Below are positions 10,001 through 19,784 of a DNA stretch of 64,000 nt, one piece after another. The notes beneath the pieces were generated by a model. That model was not told the origin of the DNA. It searched no databases and worked only from the letters and a program-made list of their open reading frames with translations. The stretch comes from Acidobacteriaceae bacterium. GTDB taxonomy: Bacteria > Acidobacteriota > Terriglobia > Terriglobales > Acidobacteriaceae. Within the stretch, counting starts at the first letter, position 1; each line of letters opens with the position of its first letter. The position numbers and the translations under genes were made by a program. The stretch spans positions 1 to 64,000 of the forward strand of contig JASHOQ010000003.1 in the NCBI GenBank assembly GCA_030041045.1. The letters run 5' to 3'.

Positions 10001-11001
10001 TCCGGACCTATCCGTTTTTCCAGCACATCTACGCTCTGAAGCACAACTATTACGCGAACTACAACAGCGCGCAGGTGAGCTGGAACCGGGCGACCGGCCT
10101 GCTGACGTGGGGCGCGAATTACACCTTTTCGAAAGACCTGGCGACGGCCGCATCCTACAACAACATTCTTCCCGACCCCATCAACCTGCGCAATGACTAC
10201 AACCCGGCTCCGTTCGATCGCAGCCAGGTTGTGAACGTCCACTACCTGGTCAACTTCGCCACCCGGTACCATGGCGGCAATTCCTTGGTCTCAAAAGTCG
10301 CGAACGGCTGGATGATCTCAGGCATTTCGACATTCCAGAGCGGTCCAGACCTGCCTTCGGAGGAGGGCGAAAACTTCGGTTTTGGATACGGCAACATTCA
10401 GGTGACGCGCGTGTATATGCCGCAGCAACTCGATCTGGACAGCGGCGCCGACAAGACCTGCGCCAATATCTACGGCGTGACTCCCGATGCGAATGGACAC
10501 ACCTATTGCGTAACCAATATCAATCCAGTGGTGTGGACGGGCACGCCCGATTACCAGCTGATGCCTACGGTGAGTTGCGATCCGTCGGGCGGGAGCGCGA
10601 AGCACCAGTTCATCAATGCGACGTGCTTCGGCGTGCCGCTGCCCGGCAGCGCCACGACGGGCAACCTTGCGCTCTCCAAAAATCCCAGCGGACAGGGTCA
10701 ATACCGGTTGCCGTACATTCATGGCCCGGCATACCTGAACAACAATCTGTCGGTGTTCAAGGACTTTTCCATTCGAGAATCGAGAACGCTGGAATTCAGC
10801 GCGTCCGCATTTAATTTTCTCAACCACCCGCTGGTTTCGTTCAACAACAACGACAGTTCGAATCTCGACCTGGGCAACCTGCTGGGCGCGGTTCCGGGCC
10901 AGGACCTTACCGAGTCGGAGCTGGGGTACAAGGATTTCGGGATCGCCAACGTCAAGTACGGCTCGCGCCTGATGGAGTTGAGCGCGAAATTCAAGTTCTA
11001 A
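7033..11001 (+). CDS. TonB-dependent receptor, Oar-like, with carboxypeptidase-regulatory-like domain
   Basis: A protein of 1322 residues. The start at 7033 is preceded by AAGGGGG at good spacing and opens directly into a signal peptide ending at PAFAQ (about residue 31); the frame stays open upstream, but that part looks non-coding. Residues about 35-115 form a CarboxypepD_reg-like Ig fold (G-S-V-V-G-V-V-Q-D then P-G-A-Q-V-T-V-T). A plug region follows (about 130-260), then a very long Tyr/Asn-rich beta-barrel ending in Lys-Phe-Lys-Phe, the aromatic C-terminus typical of outer-membrane barrels. Family knowledge: such receptors in acidobacteria import large substrates, often oligosaccharides, across the outer membrane with TonB energy. 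The neighbours downstream are two secreted propeller/Ig proteins, which may be surface partners. The substrate cannot be read from sequence. Confidence 0.9.
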   Translation: MRFFPGFRRMPAWFMFVAAVLLLTQSPAFAQETTGSVVGVVQDTTGAVVPGAQVTVTNLDNMAETKTVSNGTGEFVIPAVPAGLRLRLRVEMKGFATWQSQPFPLRPGDRVGFNDIKMQVAAAAEQVTVEAIANQSLKPLDTPERSDVITAQDLDTLAIVGRDATELIEVLPGFAMVSPGVNNQSAANTAVVGLNAGITGAYSANGAGPTGLATVMDGVSIQDIDTNAGTVQSVNSDMVQEVKATTSTFSAEYAKGPAVLNATTKAGTSSYHGEAYMYARDTLFNANDWYNNYLQQTRPPGRYLFPGGQLGGPLWIPRTQFGRHNTKLFFFAGYEYYNQNFWSQTLGSWVPTMSERVGDFSASSLNSELCGARPDGGVNLDAVLPMCYANNYLPNGQPVANGNVTPYANSSGVALVTWLPLPNANPFVNEQGYNYVQEVIQNQDGSQFHARVDYNLNDYNLIFATYGRQAQITDEPVAWGYAPNNSMIYPGQVTAGDISNILSVHYIWRSHANVTNEASASMSFISDPANMGDPNAVSRFDMNEYNCTSASERASGSCNNPASDNFDYLGEYKNNYDYSVPALEDYSSLGYPNMLMPGGFYNNQIKMKKVVPTLSDTVDWQKGAHSFAFGVYAERGILNGDADYAAAFPQGEYTFNPGNGYYEYNSGAGGATGPFQESNYVGCENPDPLGNTRLSGAAYFGSCINPVAMMYMGQSDSFTQTNFSPIVDMQYTSLAGFVNDSWKLHRVTLMLGARGEHLGPWFDRHGNGLATFSPSLYSSQCVGRDCSSEAMPGIAWHKQNSSVANSVNQPPTMYFSPRIGAAWDIFGSSKTVLRGGWGVYRNQEPFSPYALAGASAQGYKTSYSIGLLSFDLVDNQSPINPPDVNVYTLSPTDTVRPIYYQFNLTFDQRMPNWSFLRNSLVEVAFVGSKNQNLPSLASGAAYSESSDINVLPLGAYFSPTFSLASMPASIIEPNTGSNIGGMTTAEQDFFRTYPFFQHIYALKHNYYANYNSAQVSWNRATGLLTWGANYTFSKDLATAASYNNILPDPINLRNDYNPAPFDRSQVVNVHYLVNFATRYHGGNSLVSKVANGWMISGISTFQSGPDLPSEEGENFGFGYGNIQVTRVYMPQQLDLDSGADKTCANIYGVTPDANGHTYCVTNINPVVWTGTPDYQLMPTVSCDPSGGSAKHQFINATCFGVPLPGSATTGNLALSKNPSGQGQYRLPYIHGPAYLNNNLSVFKDFSIRESRTLEFSASAFNFLNHPLVSFNNNDSSNLDLGNLLGAVPGQDLTESELGYKDFGIANVKYGSRLMELSAKFKF

Positions 11002-11186
11002 GGAACGGCTCCGCTGATGCGGCGCCAGCACGCCGGGCAGTCAGGAAAGCATCTCCGATCACGGCAAGAGGTTTGCCCGCAGTGCGGAAAACGAGTGAGT
11101 CGCCTCCTGGAGGGGGTGACGTTGGTAAGAGGAAGAGGCGGTGAAGCGTGGAGATTTTGCATGAGACTAATGGGGGGAGGGTTTCC

Positions 11187-14100
11187 ATGGTGGTCAAATT
11201 AAAAACATACGTTCGCCGGCTGGTGCACATCGGCATGGGGCTGGCGGGGGCAATTTCGATGGGCGGAGCCGCCGTGGCGCAGACGCCTGCAGTGACCACC
11301 GGCTCGATCGTGCCCATACCCTCCAACAACAGTTTCTCCCAGGTCTACAAGGTCGAGTTTTTCAATGGGAATGTTGTGGCGCTGGACTCGGGAGGCGGCG
11401 CCCTGTACCAGCTCTCTCCCGGCGCCACTTCGTGGACCACGCTGGTGGCACCGGATACGACGATCGGGGCCGGCTTCTCTTCCGAGGGCATGTGCATGGA
11501 TGCCCAGGGAACGCTTTATATCGGAATCCGCTATTCTCTCAGCTCCGTTCCCAACTCTATCTTCTTCCGTGTTCCTTACAACTCCACCACCAATACATGG
11601 GACGTTACGACGGCCGACGGCTGGGGCAGCAACATCATCGATCCCACCAGCGGCGAGGCGTTTGTGACCGAAACCGGCGCCGACGACGTGGAGTTTCTGA
11701 ACAGCACGAAAATGGACGGCAGCGGCACTCTCTATTGGACGACCGAGGCCGTGAACGATCTGGTTTCCGTTCCCGTGGATAACCAGGGCAACGCGGACAA
11801 GGCGAGCATCAATGTGAATTTCCTGGTCACGGGGATGAAGAACGACGCGGCAACTTTCAAAGTGGATCCCAGCGGCAACGTCCTGCTGGTGGAGCGCCAC
11901 GACGCGAAGCCCACGGCGGAGGTGGTGGGGCTTTTCTTTATCTCGGCGGCGGATTTGACTGCGGGGATCACGGGAACGGGGGTTGGCGACGCAGAAGCGC
12001 AGTTCACGCAGATCGATCCGGGCAATCCGGTGAAGTACTCCGGAGTGACGCTGGATGCATACGGCAATCTCTACATGGTGTCGGAAAACAACTCCAGCTA
12101 TGGGGAGACCATGGCGGGCATCTGGGAGATTCCGAACGAATGCAGCCCAACGGGGGTGAACGGTTCCAACGCCACCACGTGTTATGTCTTCGCCAACCTC
12201 TCTTATCTGGGGCCGCTCGGCGGCAACCAGCCCATGGCGATCGATTCGCGAGGATATCTCTGGGTTCTCACATATCAGGATCCAGGGATCGATGGCGATG
12301 CCGCCTATCCCGATGTCTATGCCATCGCGGTGTGGGCTCCGGGGTCGCTCAACCTGGGAGCCCAGCCGGACGGGACCGCAGGAGGGCCGCTGGGGCCAGT
12401 CTGCGCCGATGGGTCGACTCCGTCGGGCGGACTCTGCGCTAACGGAAATCCTCCCATCACCTCGGGAATCCTGTGGGTGAGCTTCAATGAGCCGGTAACA
12501 CCGGGAGCTATCAGCTTTTCGCAGCCGGGAGGCGGGACGGCTTTTTCCGCGGAGATAGCCGCCGATCCGCTTCCCCCAACGTCGGGAACGGCTCCGGTTC
12601 CATGCACCGTGGGCAGCGCCTATACGGCACTGGAAACATGCCAGGTGTGGGTGCAACTGGATGCGAGCGCGCCGGGCACGAACTCCGGCCAGTTCAGCAT
12701 ATTGGACGCGAGCAACAACGTGGTTTCCGGCAGCACGGCCAATCTGAGCGGGACGGGCGAGGGCCCGGAGGCATCGATGCTGGAGACTCCCGCGCAGACT
12801 GCGGTGGCAGCCACGCTCAGTACTCCCGCGCAGGTGGCTTCCGATGCGGCGGGAGACACCTATGTCGCGGACCCCGGCCTGCACAAGGTGCTGTATTTCA
12901 GCGCGAATTCTTCGGGCGCAACCGGCACCTCGATAGGAAAAAACCTGGTGAGCCCCACCGGCGTTGCCGTGGGCGGGTCCGGCAACGTGTACATCGCCGA
13001 CTCGGGCAACGTGTATGAAATTCCGTGGGTGAATGGCGCACTCAATGCTGCGGGCCAGACGACGATTGCCACGGGACTGGGCGCCAGCGGCCTGAACCTG
13101 GCAGCGGACGGCATGGGCAACGTCTATGTAGCCGATCCGGACAATGCCAGGGTGGTGAAGATTCCCAACTCTTCGGCAACCGATCTGGAGACCAGCATAA
13201 GCACCGCCGGCGCTTTGCCCACCACGATTACGGTTGGCTCCGGCTTCACCAAGCCAAGCGCGGTCGCGCTCGACTCCAACAGCGAGGACCAGGTGTGCTA
13301 TGGCGCGCCTCCTTCCGGCAGCAACCCGTGCACGTCGGCCGAGGTTCCAGCCGGCACCACGGACTTGTTTGTAGCCGATGGCGGGAATTTGTACGAGATC
13401 ACGCCGTGGAACGTGCAGACCGAACTCACCAGCTCCTTGTCTGGGCCGGTGACCGGACTGGCGGTGGATGCGTCGGGGTCAGTGATTGTGGCCGAGAGCG
13501 GCGGAATCGTGCGCATTCCTTCCATTGGAGGCACCCTCAATATCGACAGCGCGGGTCCGCTTGACACTTCCCTCGCTGTGCCCAATGGCGTGGCCCTGGA
13601 TCAGCAGGGCAACCTGTATGCCACCGACATGACGGGCGGCACTCCCAATCTGTTCGAACTGAGCGTGAACGGATTTGTGAACTTCGGCAACGGTCTTACT
13701 CCGACGGTGCTGAACGAAGACGATGTCCCGCTGTTCAATACCGGCAACGAGCCCTTGAATGTGACCGGAATGCCGACATTCAGCGGTCCGGACGGCGACG
13801 GCGCTTATTTCTCCGTGATCAACCCCCCGAGCGAGGGAACCGGGTGCGATTACACGGGAGCCACGGCGGTGTCGACCGGCGCGGCCTGCACGTTGGGGAT
13901 CGGTTTTACGGCGCCTGCACCGCCGGCTGGGGACACTTCCCCAACTACCTATACCGGGACCATGTCACTTTCCACCAATGCGGGTAACGAGCCGAGCGGC
14001 ACGGTCATTTCGAGTCTTGAAGCGACGGCTCTTGCCGGTCTGGAAGCGACGCAAACCACGGTCACCCTGAATCCTTCCGGCTCGACTTTCCCGGGGAGCA

Positions 14101-15332
14101 CAATGGCGACGGTGACGGTGACTCCGGAGCCGGGCAACGGCATTGACTATGCCAGCAGTATTCCCACAGGGCCGGTGACTCTGACGCTGGCGCCTGCGGC
14201 TGCAAACAGTACACAGCAGCCGATCACGCAGACGGCGCAGGCTGCCGGGACCACTCCGGGCGGCAGCACCACGGCTACGTTTACGTTGACCGCCATTCCG
14301 GGCGGGATGTACAACGTGACGGCAACCTATGGCGGCAATCTGGCGCAGTTGTTCCAGAAGAGCAACAGCAACCTCACGCCGGTATCGTTCACCGTGGCCA
14401 CGGCCGCCCCTGTTATCACGCTCAGCGAACCCCAGGGCGTCCAGCCGAACAGCGTCAATAGCGTGTACTACGTGGGGTTCGGCACCACCACCGACGTGAC
14501 CGCCAATGTTTCTTCGACGCTGGGCACGCCCACCGGTACGGTCACGTTCATGAACGGAACCACGGCGGTGGCTACGGCTACGCCGGACGCGAACGGCAAT
14601 GCCACCTTCAATGCGGGTGCACTTTCGGATGGCTCCTACAACCTTACTGCCGTTTATAGCGGGGATCAGAACTTCACTTCTGAGACATCCGCGGCCATTG
14701 CTTTCCAGGTCATCCCGCAGAGTGTTTTGATCTCGGCCAGCCCCACCACGATTTCGACTGCGGCAGGCACGCCGGTGGCGAGCACCCTCACCCTGGAGTC
14801 GCTGGTGGGGTTCTCGGCTCCGAACGGGACTTATATCACCTGCGACAACTCCACCATGCCGTATTATGCCGAGTGCACTTTCAGCAATCCGACGCCTGAT
14901 ATCTGCGCTCCGACCGCCGGGGCCGGCAACACCTGTCAAGCCACAACGACAGTGGTGACCATCAGCACCAACATCCCGGTGAACGTGCCGCCAACCTCGG
15001 GGTCACTCGAGAAAGACAAGTCCCGCACCTCGCCGTTTGTGCTGGCCGGTCTGTTCGGACTGGGCCTGCTGGGTCTGGCGGTGCGCAGAAGAAGAATCTT
15101 CAACCGGTACTTGCTCGATGCCGGATGCCTTGTGCTGTTCCTTGCGGGGACGGTTTTGGGTGTTACCAGCTGCACCAACTCCAGCTATACCCACACCCCG
15201 GTGGTTCCCAAGTACACAACGATGAGCGGCCAGTACAACGTGAGCATTATCGTCACCAATCCGAGCTCGGGCGAGGTTGAGTCGTTGCCCTTTACCCTGC
15301 CGGTGACGATCCAAGCCGCGTCGGGGCAATAG
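11187..15332 (+). CDS. giant secreted NHL-propeller / Ig-like protein with two-TM C-terminal module
   Basis: A protein of 1381 residues. The ATG at 11187 is chosen because GGGGGGAGG sits six bases upstream and a signal peptide (ending near AAVAQ, residue 32) follows at once; an upstream in-frame start at 11148 would add 13 residues with no better signal. Propeller-like repeats with V-A-D-P-x-N-A-R-V-V-K and L-D-x-x-G-N-L-Y-A-T-D motifs fill about residues 50-850. Ig-like repeats follow (about 930-1180), including a Big_3-type domain with G-T-P-T-G-T-V-T-F. Residues about 1273-1381 contain S-L-E-K-D-K, a hydrophobic stretch, RRRR, a second hydrophobic stretch ending V-T-S-C, and a beta-rich tail. 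It is about 51% of the way along a same-strand run from the TonB receptor to the 1442-aa paralog. Function unknown; an envelope role is inferred. Confidence 0.85.
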   Translation: MVVKLKTYVRRLVHIGMGLAGAISMGGAAVAQTPAVTTGSIVPIPSNNSFSQVYKVEFFNGNVVALDSGGGALYQLSPGATSWTTLVAPDTTIGAGFSSEGMCMDAQGTLYIGIRYSLSSVPNSIFFRVPYNSTTNTWDVTTADGWGSNIIDPTSGEAFVTETGADDVEFLNSTKMDGSGTLYWTTEAVNDLVSVPVDNQGNADKASINVNFLVTGMKNDAATFKVDPSGNVLLVERHDAKPTAEVVGLFFISAADLTAGITGTGVGDAEAQFTQIDPGNPVKYSGVTLDAYGNLYMVSENNSSYGETMAGIWEIPNECSPTGVNGSNATTCYVFANLSYLGPLGGNQPMAIDSRGYLWVLTYQDPGIDGDAAYPDVYAIAVWAPGSLNLGAQPDGTAGGPLGPVCADGSTPSGGLCANGNPPITSGILWVSFNEPVTPGAISFSQPGGGTAFSAEIAADPLPPTSGTAPVPCTVGSAYTALETCQVWVQLDASAPGTNSGQFSILDASNNVVSGSTANLSGTGEGPEASMLETPAQTAVAATLSTPAQVASDAAGDTYVADPGLHKVLYFSANSSGATGTSIGKNLVSPTGVAVGGSGNVYIADSGNVYEIPWVNGALNAAGQTTIATGLGASGLNLAADGMGNVYVADPDNARVVKIPNSSATDLETSISTAGALPTTITVGSGFTKPSAVALDSNSEDQVCYGAPPSGSNPCTSAEVPAGTTDLFVADGGNLYEITPWNVQTELTSSLSGPVTGLAVDASGSVIVAESGGIVRIPSIGGTLNIDSAGPLDTSLAVPNGVALDQQGNLYATDMTGGTPNLFELSVNGFVNFGNGLTPTVLNEDDVPLFNTGNEPLNVTGMPTFSGPDGDGAYFSVINPPSEGTGCDYTGATAVSTGAACTLGIGFTAPAPPAGDTSPTTYTGTMSLSTNAGNEPSGTVISSLEATALAGLEATQTTVTLNPSGSTFPGSTMATVTVTPEPGNGIDYASSIPTGPVTLTLAPAAANSTQQPITQTAQAAGTTPGGSTTATFTLTAIPGGMYNVTATYGGNLAQLFQKSNSNLTPVSFTVATAAPVITLSEPQGVQPNSVNSVYYVGFGTTTDVTANVSSTLGTPTGTVTFMNGTTAVATATPDANGNATFNAGALSDGSYNLTAVYSGDQNFTSETSAAIAFQVIPQSVLISASPTTISTAAGTPVASTLTLESLVGFSAPNGTYITCDNSTMPYYAECTFSNPTPDICAPTAGAGNTCQATTTVVTISTNIPVNVPPTSGSLEKDKSRTSPFVLAGLFGLGLLGLAVRRRRIFNRYLLDAGCLVLFLAGTVLGVTSCTNSSYTHTPVVPKYTTMSGQYNVSIIVTNPSSGEVESLPFTLPVTIQAASGQ

Positions 15333-15346
15333 ACATTTCATGGAGG

Positions 15347-15381
15347 GCAGCTTGCGGGAAGGGCAATTTTCCGCAGGCTGC
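15347..15381. terminator. hairpin after the 1381-aa gene
   Basis: GCAGC-T-TGCGG pairs with CCGCA-G-GCTGC, an 11-bp stem with one mismatch around a 13-nt loop, starting 15 nt after the stop codon. It lacks a U-tract, so termination would be weak or factor-dependent. Confidence 0.35.
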
Positions 15382-15455
15382 AGAATGCAGGTTTGCTTAT
15401 GCCGCGGATTCACATAACGAGCGAGATGGGTAGAAGTTTTCCAGGGAGAGATGAC

Positions 15456-18400
15456 ATGTTCAACGAGCCACTCCGTGCGCTGCGCCGGTATTCGGCATGC
15501 GCGTTGATGGTTTTCCTCGCCGGATGCCTGTGCGCGAAAGCTCACGCGCAGGCCACGCCGACGTTTGCCGGTTTCGCTACCGGGCTGAATGCCGGTTCAG
15601 GTTCGAATGCCATCAGCCCCGGCCCCATCCCGAATGTTGCTGTCGATTCCTACGGCGACGTGCTGGCCGTAGACGACCTGAATGGCGCGCTCTATGAATT
15701 TCCCGCCAACGGCAGCGCTGCCGTCACCCTGGTTCCTGCCGGCGGCCTGTTCAGCGTCAAGGGAGCCACGGTCGTCACTCCGGGCATCGCCATCGATTCG
15801 AGCAACAACCTGTATATCGAGGGCGGCACATGCGTGTTGATGTATGCCTATGCCAATTGGGGACAATTGGCAAGTTTCACCGGGCAGAGCACCGCGGCCG
15901 ATGTGAATGACGCGAGCGCCTGCGGTTCGACCGCTCCCACCTTCGTCAACTTCGGCTCGGGCACAGTGGCCTGGGCGATTGCCATCGATGGCTCGAGCCT
16001 TCTGGCGGCGACGAGCTCGTCCTCCGGCAACAGCATCGTGAGCATCCCCGTGACGGGCGCCTGGACGGCTCCCGTGGCAGGAACGCCGGCCACCGTGATC
16101 AGCGGCATGCAAGGGGCTGCGATTTCCGTCTCTGCCGATCCCTCGGGCAATATCTATTTTGTCGAGCAGGGTACAAACGCCCTGGCGGGCGCCTACGAGA
16201 TTCCTGCCGGGCAGACGGGACTGAGCAGCGATGCGGGCCTGACGGCCATCGATTCCAGTACTACTGTGAGCGGAGTGGCCGCCGACAGCCAGGGCAATAT
16301 CTATATCAGCGACAAGCAGGTGGGTGTCTCCCTGCTTCCCCAGGGATTCACCTCGAGCAGTACGGCTTTGTTGCTGACCTCGATCCCCGCCCAGGGTACG
16401 GTTACCCTGTTCCCGTACGGCAGCGTGAACGGGAGCGGCGTGCCGGGCAGCGCGAATTTGTTTGTACCGACGCAGCAAGCCAACGGGGGCGTGGATGAAG
16501 TGGCCTTCAACGCAGCGGAATTCGGCTCGCTTGCGGTGGGCGCGGCCAAGCCGGAGTCGGGCACGGTGGTCTTCAGTTTCAACAATGCCAAGGGGATCAC
16601 TCCGGGCACCATCGAGGTGCTGGAAGCCGGCAAAAGCAATGCCGATTTTGCCACCGCGAGCACAACGACCTGCGTAACAGCAGCCCAGGCGACGGCCGGG
16701 ACAACACCGCCGCCCTATTCGGCGCAAACTTCCTGCATTGTGAACGTGAACTTCGCTCCGCAAATCACGGGCGCGGTTTCCGCTTCGTTGACCATGCTGG
16801 ATGGGAGCGGCAATCTGATTGCCTCGATTCCTCTCAATGGCATCGGCGTAGGCGGAGCCGTACAGGTTCTCCCCGGAGCGCAGTCGACGATTGGCGGAAG
16901 CCTGATGACGCCCGACCAGATTGCCGTGGACGAAGACGGAAACGTCTACGTGGCTGACGCCGGCCTGGGTGCGGTGGAGATGTACCCGGCGGGTTCGGGT
17001 GCGGGCGCCGCAGCGACGTCAGTGGGCCAGAACCTGAAGGCTCCGACGGGCGTATCGGTGGATGGAGCCGGCGACGTCTTCATCGCGGACAGCGGCAACG
17101 TCTACGAGGTTCCGGAAACCGCCAGCGGCTTGAACTCGAAAGGCCAGGTGACGCTCCAGACCGACCTCGGCGCCAACGTGCGGCTGGCCGCCGATGGCCT
17201 GGGCGATCTGTACGTGTCCGACGTGAGCAACCAGAAGGTCTACGAGCTGGAGGATTTGAGCGCAGGCACCAACGCGGGCCTTCCCGCCATGCTCAACGCG
17301 CAAACTCTCACGCTTTCCGGCGCTGCCTTCAGCGCGCCTTCCACGATCGCCGTGGATTCCGGAAACAATCTCTACGTGGCCGACGGGGCCACAGTCTATG
17401 AAGTAACGCCATCGGGAACCCAGAGCCAGGTTCTCAGCGGCTTGAGCGGGGTTACCGGCCTGGCAGTCGATGCGTCAGGTTCTGTTTATGTTTCCGAGGC
17501 AGGACAAACGGTGCGCGTTCCCGATGTGAGCGGGACGCTCAGCGCCGGCAGCGAATCGACCGTGGCCAGCGGGGTTTCGAATCCAACATCCGTGGCGGTG
17601 GATTCGCTGGGCAACATTTATGTGGCCGACGGGACAAATCTGAATGTGAACTTCACCAACGCCAGCGCGTCGCTCAATTTCGGCACCTTGACCTCCGACC
17701 CCACAACCGCACCGCCGCCTGCGGGCTCGTCGTCGACGCAGACCGTTACTCTGCTGAACAATGGCAACGTGCCGCTGCAGGTGACCGGCTACGAAAGCCA
17801 GCTCAATTACTTCGCGCCCACCAACGCGGAAGTGGGCTACACCGTGGCCGACTTTACCGAGACGTCGGACACTTGTACGGGAAACTCGATTTCCGTCGAC
17901 TCGACCTGCACGGCAACCATTACCTTCAGCCCCGCCCCCGGTGACGGAGGAACACTGACGGGCGAGGTTCTGGTTGAGGGCAATGTGGGCAATGCGCCGG
18001 TGGGCGTCAATGGTTCCGGCGTGGCACCAGCGCTGGCCGGTTCGACGACGACGTTAACCGCGAGCAGCAAAGGCACCATTGAAGGGGTTCCGGTTTCTGT
18101 GACCGTGGCGCCCAATGCTGCGGGCAGTGCCACACCCACGGGAACGGTGACCCTGACGGTGGTGTACGGCAACAATGTGCCTCTCACTGACCCGTCGCTG
18201 CCGACCAAGTATCAACTGACGGCGACGCTCAGCGGCGGCGTGGCTACCTTCGATCCCATCGCATTGCCCATCGCCAGTTACACCTTCACCGCGCGGTACA
18301 ACGGCGACCCGACCTACATCTACGGGAACTCCAGCAACGATGCGGCAGTGGCTGTCGCCAACCCCGTACCGGTTACGCTCACGCAGCCTCTGGCCACGTC

Positions 18401-19784
18401 CTCGGGCCTGCCGGAAGTCTATACGCTTCCCTGCACCTCGGGGTCCGGCGCCAGCTGCACAACCACGTATAACTACGACCAGCCGTCAGGGAATCCTCCG
18501 GGTTACCTTGTGCTGGCAGACGGCCAGGGTTCCGAGGAAGACTACAACGAAGACTGGACCAATTGGGAATACACCTATCCGGTGACGATCGCGTCAGCCA
18601 GCGGCGACGACATGATTGCCACGGCGGTTTACAGCGGCGGTAAAGAAACGGGCTGGAACCTGGGGGCGGTGAGCTACGTTCAGTCGAATGGACAATCTGT
18701 TTGCGGCTCCGCCGCGGGAAGCAAATCCATCGTCAACGTGTCGACCACCACGGGGAGCGTGGGAGAAGCGGACCTTGACCCCTCGTGCGTGGCCATCGAC
18801 ACCAGCAATGACACCATTCCCGACATCATGACCTATTACTCTGTAACCCCCCAATACAGCGGAACCTATAACGACCTTGTCAACGTTAATCCCAATTATG
18901 AGAATGCGACTGGCCAGGCCGTGAGTTTCTGGGCGCTGGCCCATCCCATGGTGCAGATCAGCGCCAGCCCTGCTTCTTTGAGCGTGAATGCGGGATCGTC
19001 GGCGTCGACAGCGCTTACGATCACATCGATCCTGGGATACGGGTATGCGGGCCGCACAGGGAGCGAGAACAACTACTCGCTTCCACTGGATCTGCAGTGC
19101 CAGGGCCTGCCGGCTTACGCGAGCTGCACGTTCACCTATCCGACGCCCAACCCGGCGGACCCGAACGCACCAACCAATCTGACCTACAATCCCGTTCCCT
19201 TGCCCAGTAATCCTCAAGGACTGCTCTGCACGACGAGCACAACGGCCGATCCGCTGTATTGCGCTGTTGACGTGGGCCCCAACCCCGGCACCATCAACGG
19301 ACGTTCCGGAAATCATGGCGGCTCAACGACAACACCCTGCAGCGCCATCGATGGATGCCTTGGGCCGGGCACGGTGACCATGACCATAACCACCAACGTA
19401 TCTGTCGGGACGACCTCGTCGAAGCTCGAAAAGGACAAGGGAGGGATCGCCTTCGCAGCTCTCTTTGGCCTGGGCTTGTTCGGTATCGTGTTCCGCAGAA
19501 AAGCTGCGGGTTGGGAGCGCTTTCTGATGGTACTGTGCATGCTGGTCTGCGGCGGAACAATCGCCGGTATGACCGCGTGCAGTACCACGATTCTGGGCAC
19601 GGAATCGACCGCCGCGGTCACGCCATCGGGATCCTACTGGGTTACGGTGACAGCCAAGGAAGCCGGGAGTCTCGTGATCACTTGCAGCAACGGACCTACC
19701 TGCATCAACGGATCCGAACTGGTGACCGGAACCGGAACCCAAATGTCGCTGCCTTACACGGTCTACGTAACGGTCGGTCAATAA
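15456..19784 (+). CDS. giant secreted NHL-propeller / Ig-like protein with two-TM C-terminal module
   Basis: A protein of 1442 residues. The ATG at 15456 has AGGGAGAG just upstream and a signal peptide ending at AHAQ; the frame is open from 15393, but that stretch looks untranslated. Propeller-type repeats (V-D-S-x-G-N-I/L-Y-V-A-D-G) occupy about residues 30-760. An abnormal-spindle/HYDIN-like segment with N-N-G-N-V-P-L-Q-V-T-G lies near 790, and Ig-like repeats follow to about 1150. The C-terminal 121 residues show S-K-L-E-K-D-K, ALFGLGLFG, FRRK, a second hydrophobic segment ending M-T-A-C, then a Thr/Val-rich tail. The heptapeptide-like core LFGLGLxG is shared with the gene at 11187, so the two are close paralogs. 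Its stop codon overlaps a 19-bp tandem duplication. Function unknown. Confidence 0.85.
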   Translation: MFNEPLRALRRYSACALMVFLAGCLCAKAHAQATPTFAGFATGLNAGSGSNAISPGPIPNVAVDSYGDVLAVDDLNGALYEFPANGSAAVTLVPAGGLFSVKGATVVTPGIAIDSSNNLYIEGGTCVLMYAYANWGQLASFTGQSTAADVNDASACGSTAPTFVNFGSGTVAWAIAIDGSSLLAATSSSSGNSIVSIPVTGAWTAPVAGTPATVISGMQGAAISVSADPSGNIYFVEQGTNALAGAYEIPAGQTGLSSDAGLTAIDSSTTVSGVAADSQGNIYISDKQVGVSLLPQGFTSSSTALLLTSIPAQGTVTLFPYGSVNGSGVPGSANLFVPTQQANGGVDEVAFNAAEFGSLAVGAAKPESGTVVFSFNNAKGITPGTIEVLEAGKSNADFATASTTTCVTAAQATAGTTPPPYSAQTSCIVNVNFAPQITGAVSASLTMLDGSGNLIASIPLNGIGVGGAVQVLPGAQSTIGGSLMTPDQIAVDEDGNVYVADAGLGAVEMYPAGSGAGAAATSVGQNLKAPTGVSVDGAGDVFIADSGNVYEVPETASGLNSKGQVTLQTDLGANVRLAADGLGDLYVSDVSNQKVYELEDLSAGTNAGLPAMLNAQTLTLSGAAFSAPSTIAVDSGNNLYVADGATVYEVTPSGTQSQVLSGLSGVTGLAVDASGSVYVSEAGQTVRVPDVSGTLSAGSESTVASGVSNPTSVAVDSLGNIYVADGTNLNVNFTNASASLNFGTLTSDPTTAPPPAGSSSTQTVTLLNNGNVPLQVTGYESQLNYFAPTNAEVGYTVADFTETSDTCTGNSISVDSTCTATITFSPAPGDGGTLTGEVLVEGNVGNAPVGVNGSGVAPALAGSTTTLTASSKGTIEGVPVSVTVAPNAAGSATPTGTVTLTVVYGNNVPLTDPSLPTKYQLTATLSGGVATFDPIALPIASYTFTARYNGDPTYIYGNSSNDAAVAVANPVPVTLTQPLATSSGLPEVYTLPCTSGSGASCTTTYNYDQPSGNPPGYLVLADGQGSEEDYNEDWTNWEYTYPVTIASASGDDMIATAVYSGGKETGWNLGAVSYVQSNGQSVCGSAAGSKSIVNVSTTTGSVGEADLDPSCVAIDTSNDTIPDIMTYYSVTPQYSGTYNDLVNVNPNYENATGQAVSFWALAHPMVQISASPASLSVNAGSSASTALTITSILGYGYAGRTGSENNYSLPLDLQCQGLPAYASCTFTYPTPNPADPNAPTNLTYNPVPLPSNPQGLLCTTSTTADPLYCAVDVGPNPGTINGRSGNHGGSTTTPCSAIDGCLGPGTVTMTITTNVSVGTTSSKLEKDKGGIAFAALFGLGLFGIVFRRKAAGWERFLMVLCMLVCGGTIAGMTACSTTILGTESTAAVTPSGSYWVTVTAKEAGSLVITCSNGPTCINGSELVTGTGTQMSLPYTVYVTVGQ

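Noticed and set aside
19385..19784. PEP-CTERM or LPXTG sorting signal at the giants' C-termini
   Set aside because: No PEP or LPXTG motif precedes the hydrophobic segment, and a second hydrophobic segment and a long tail follow.
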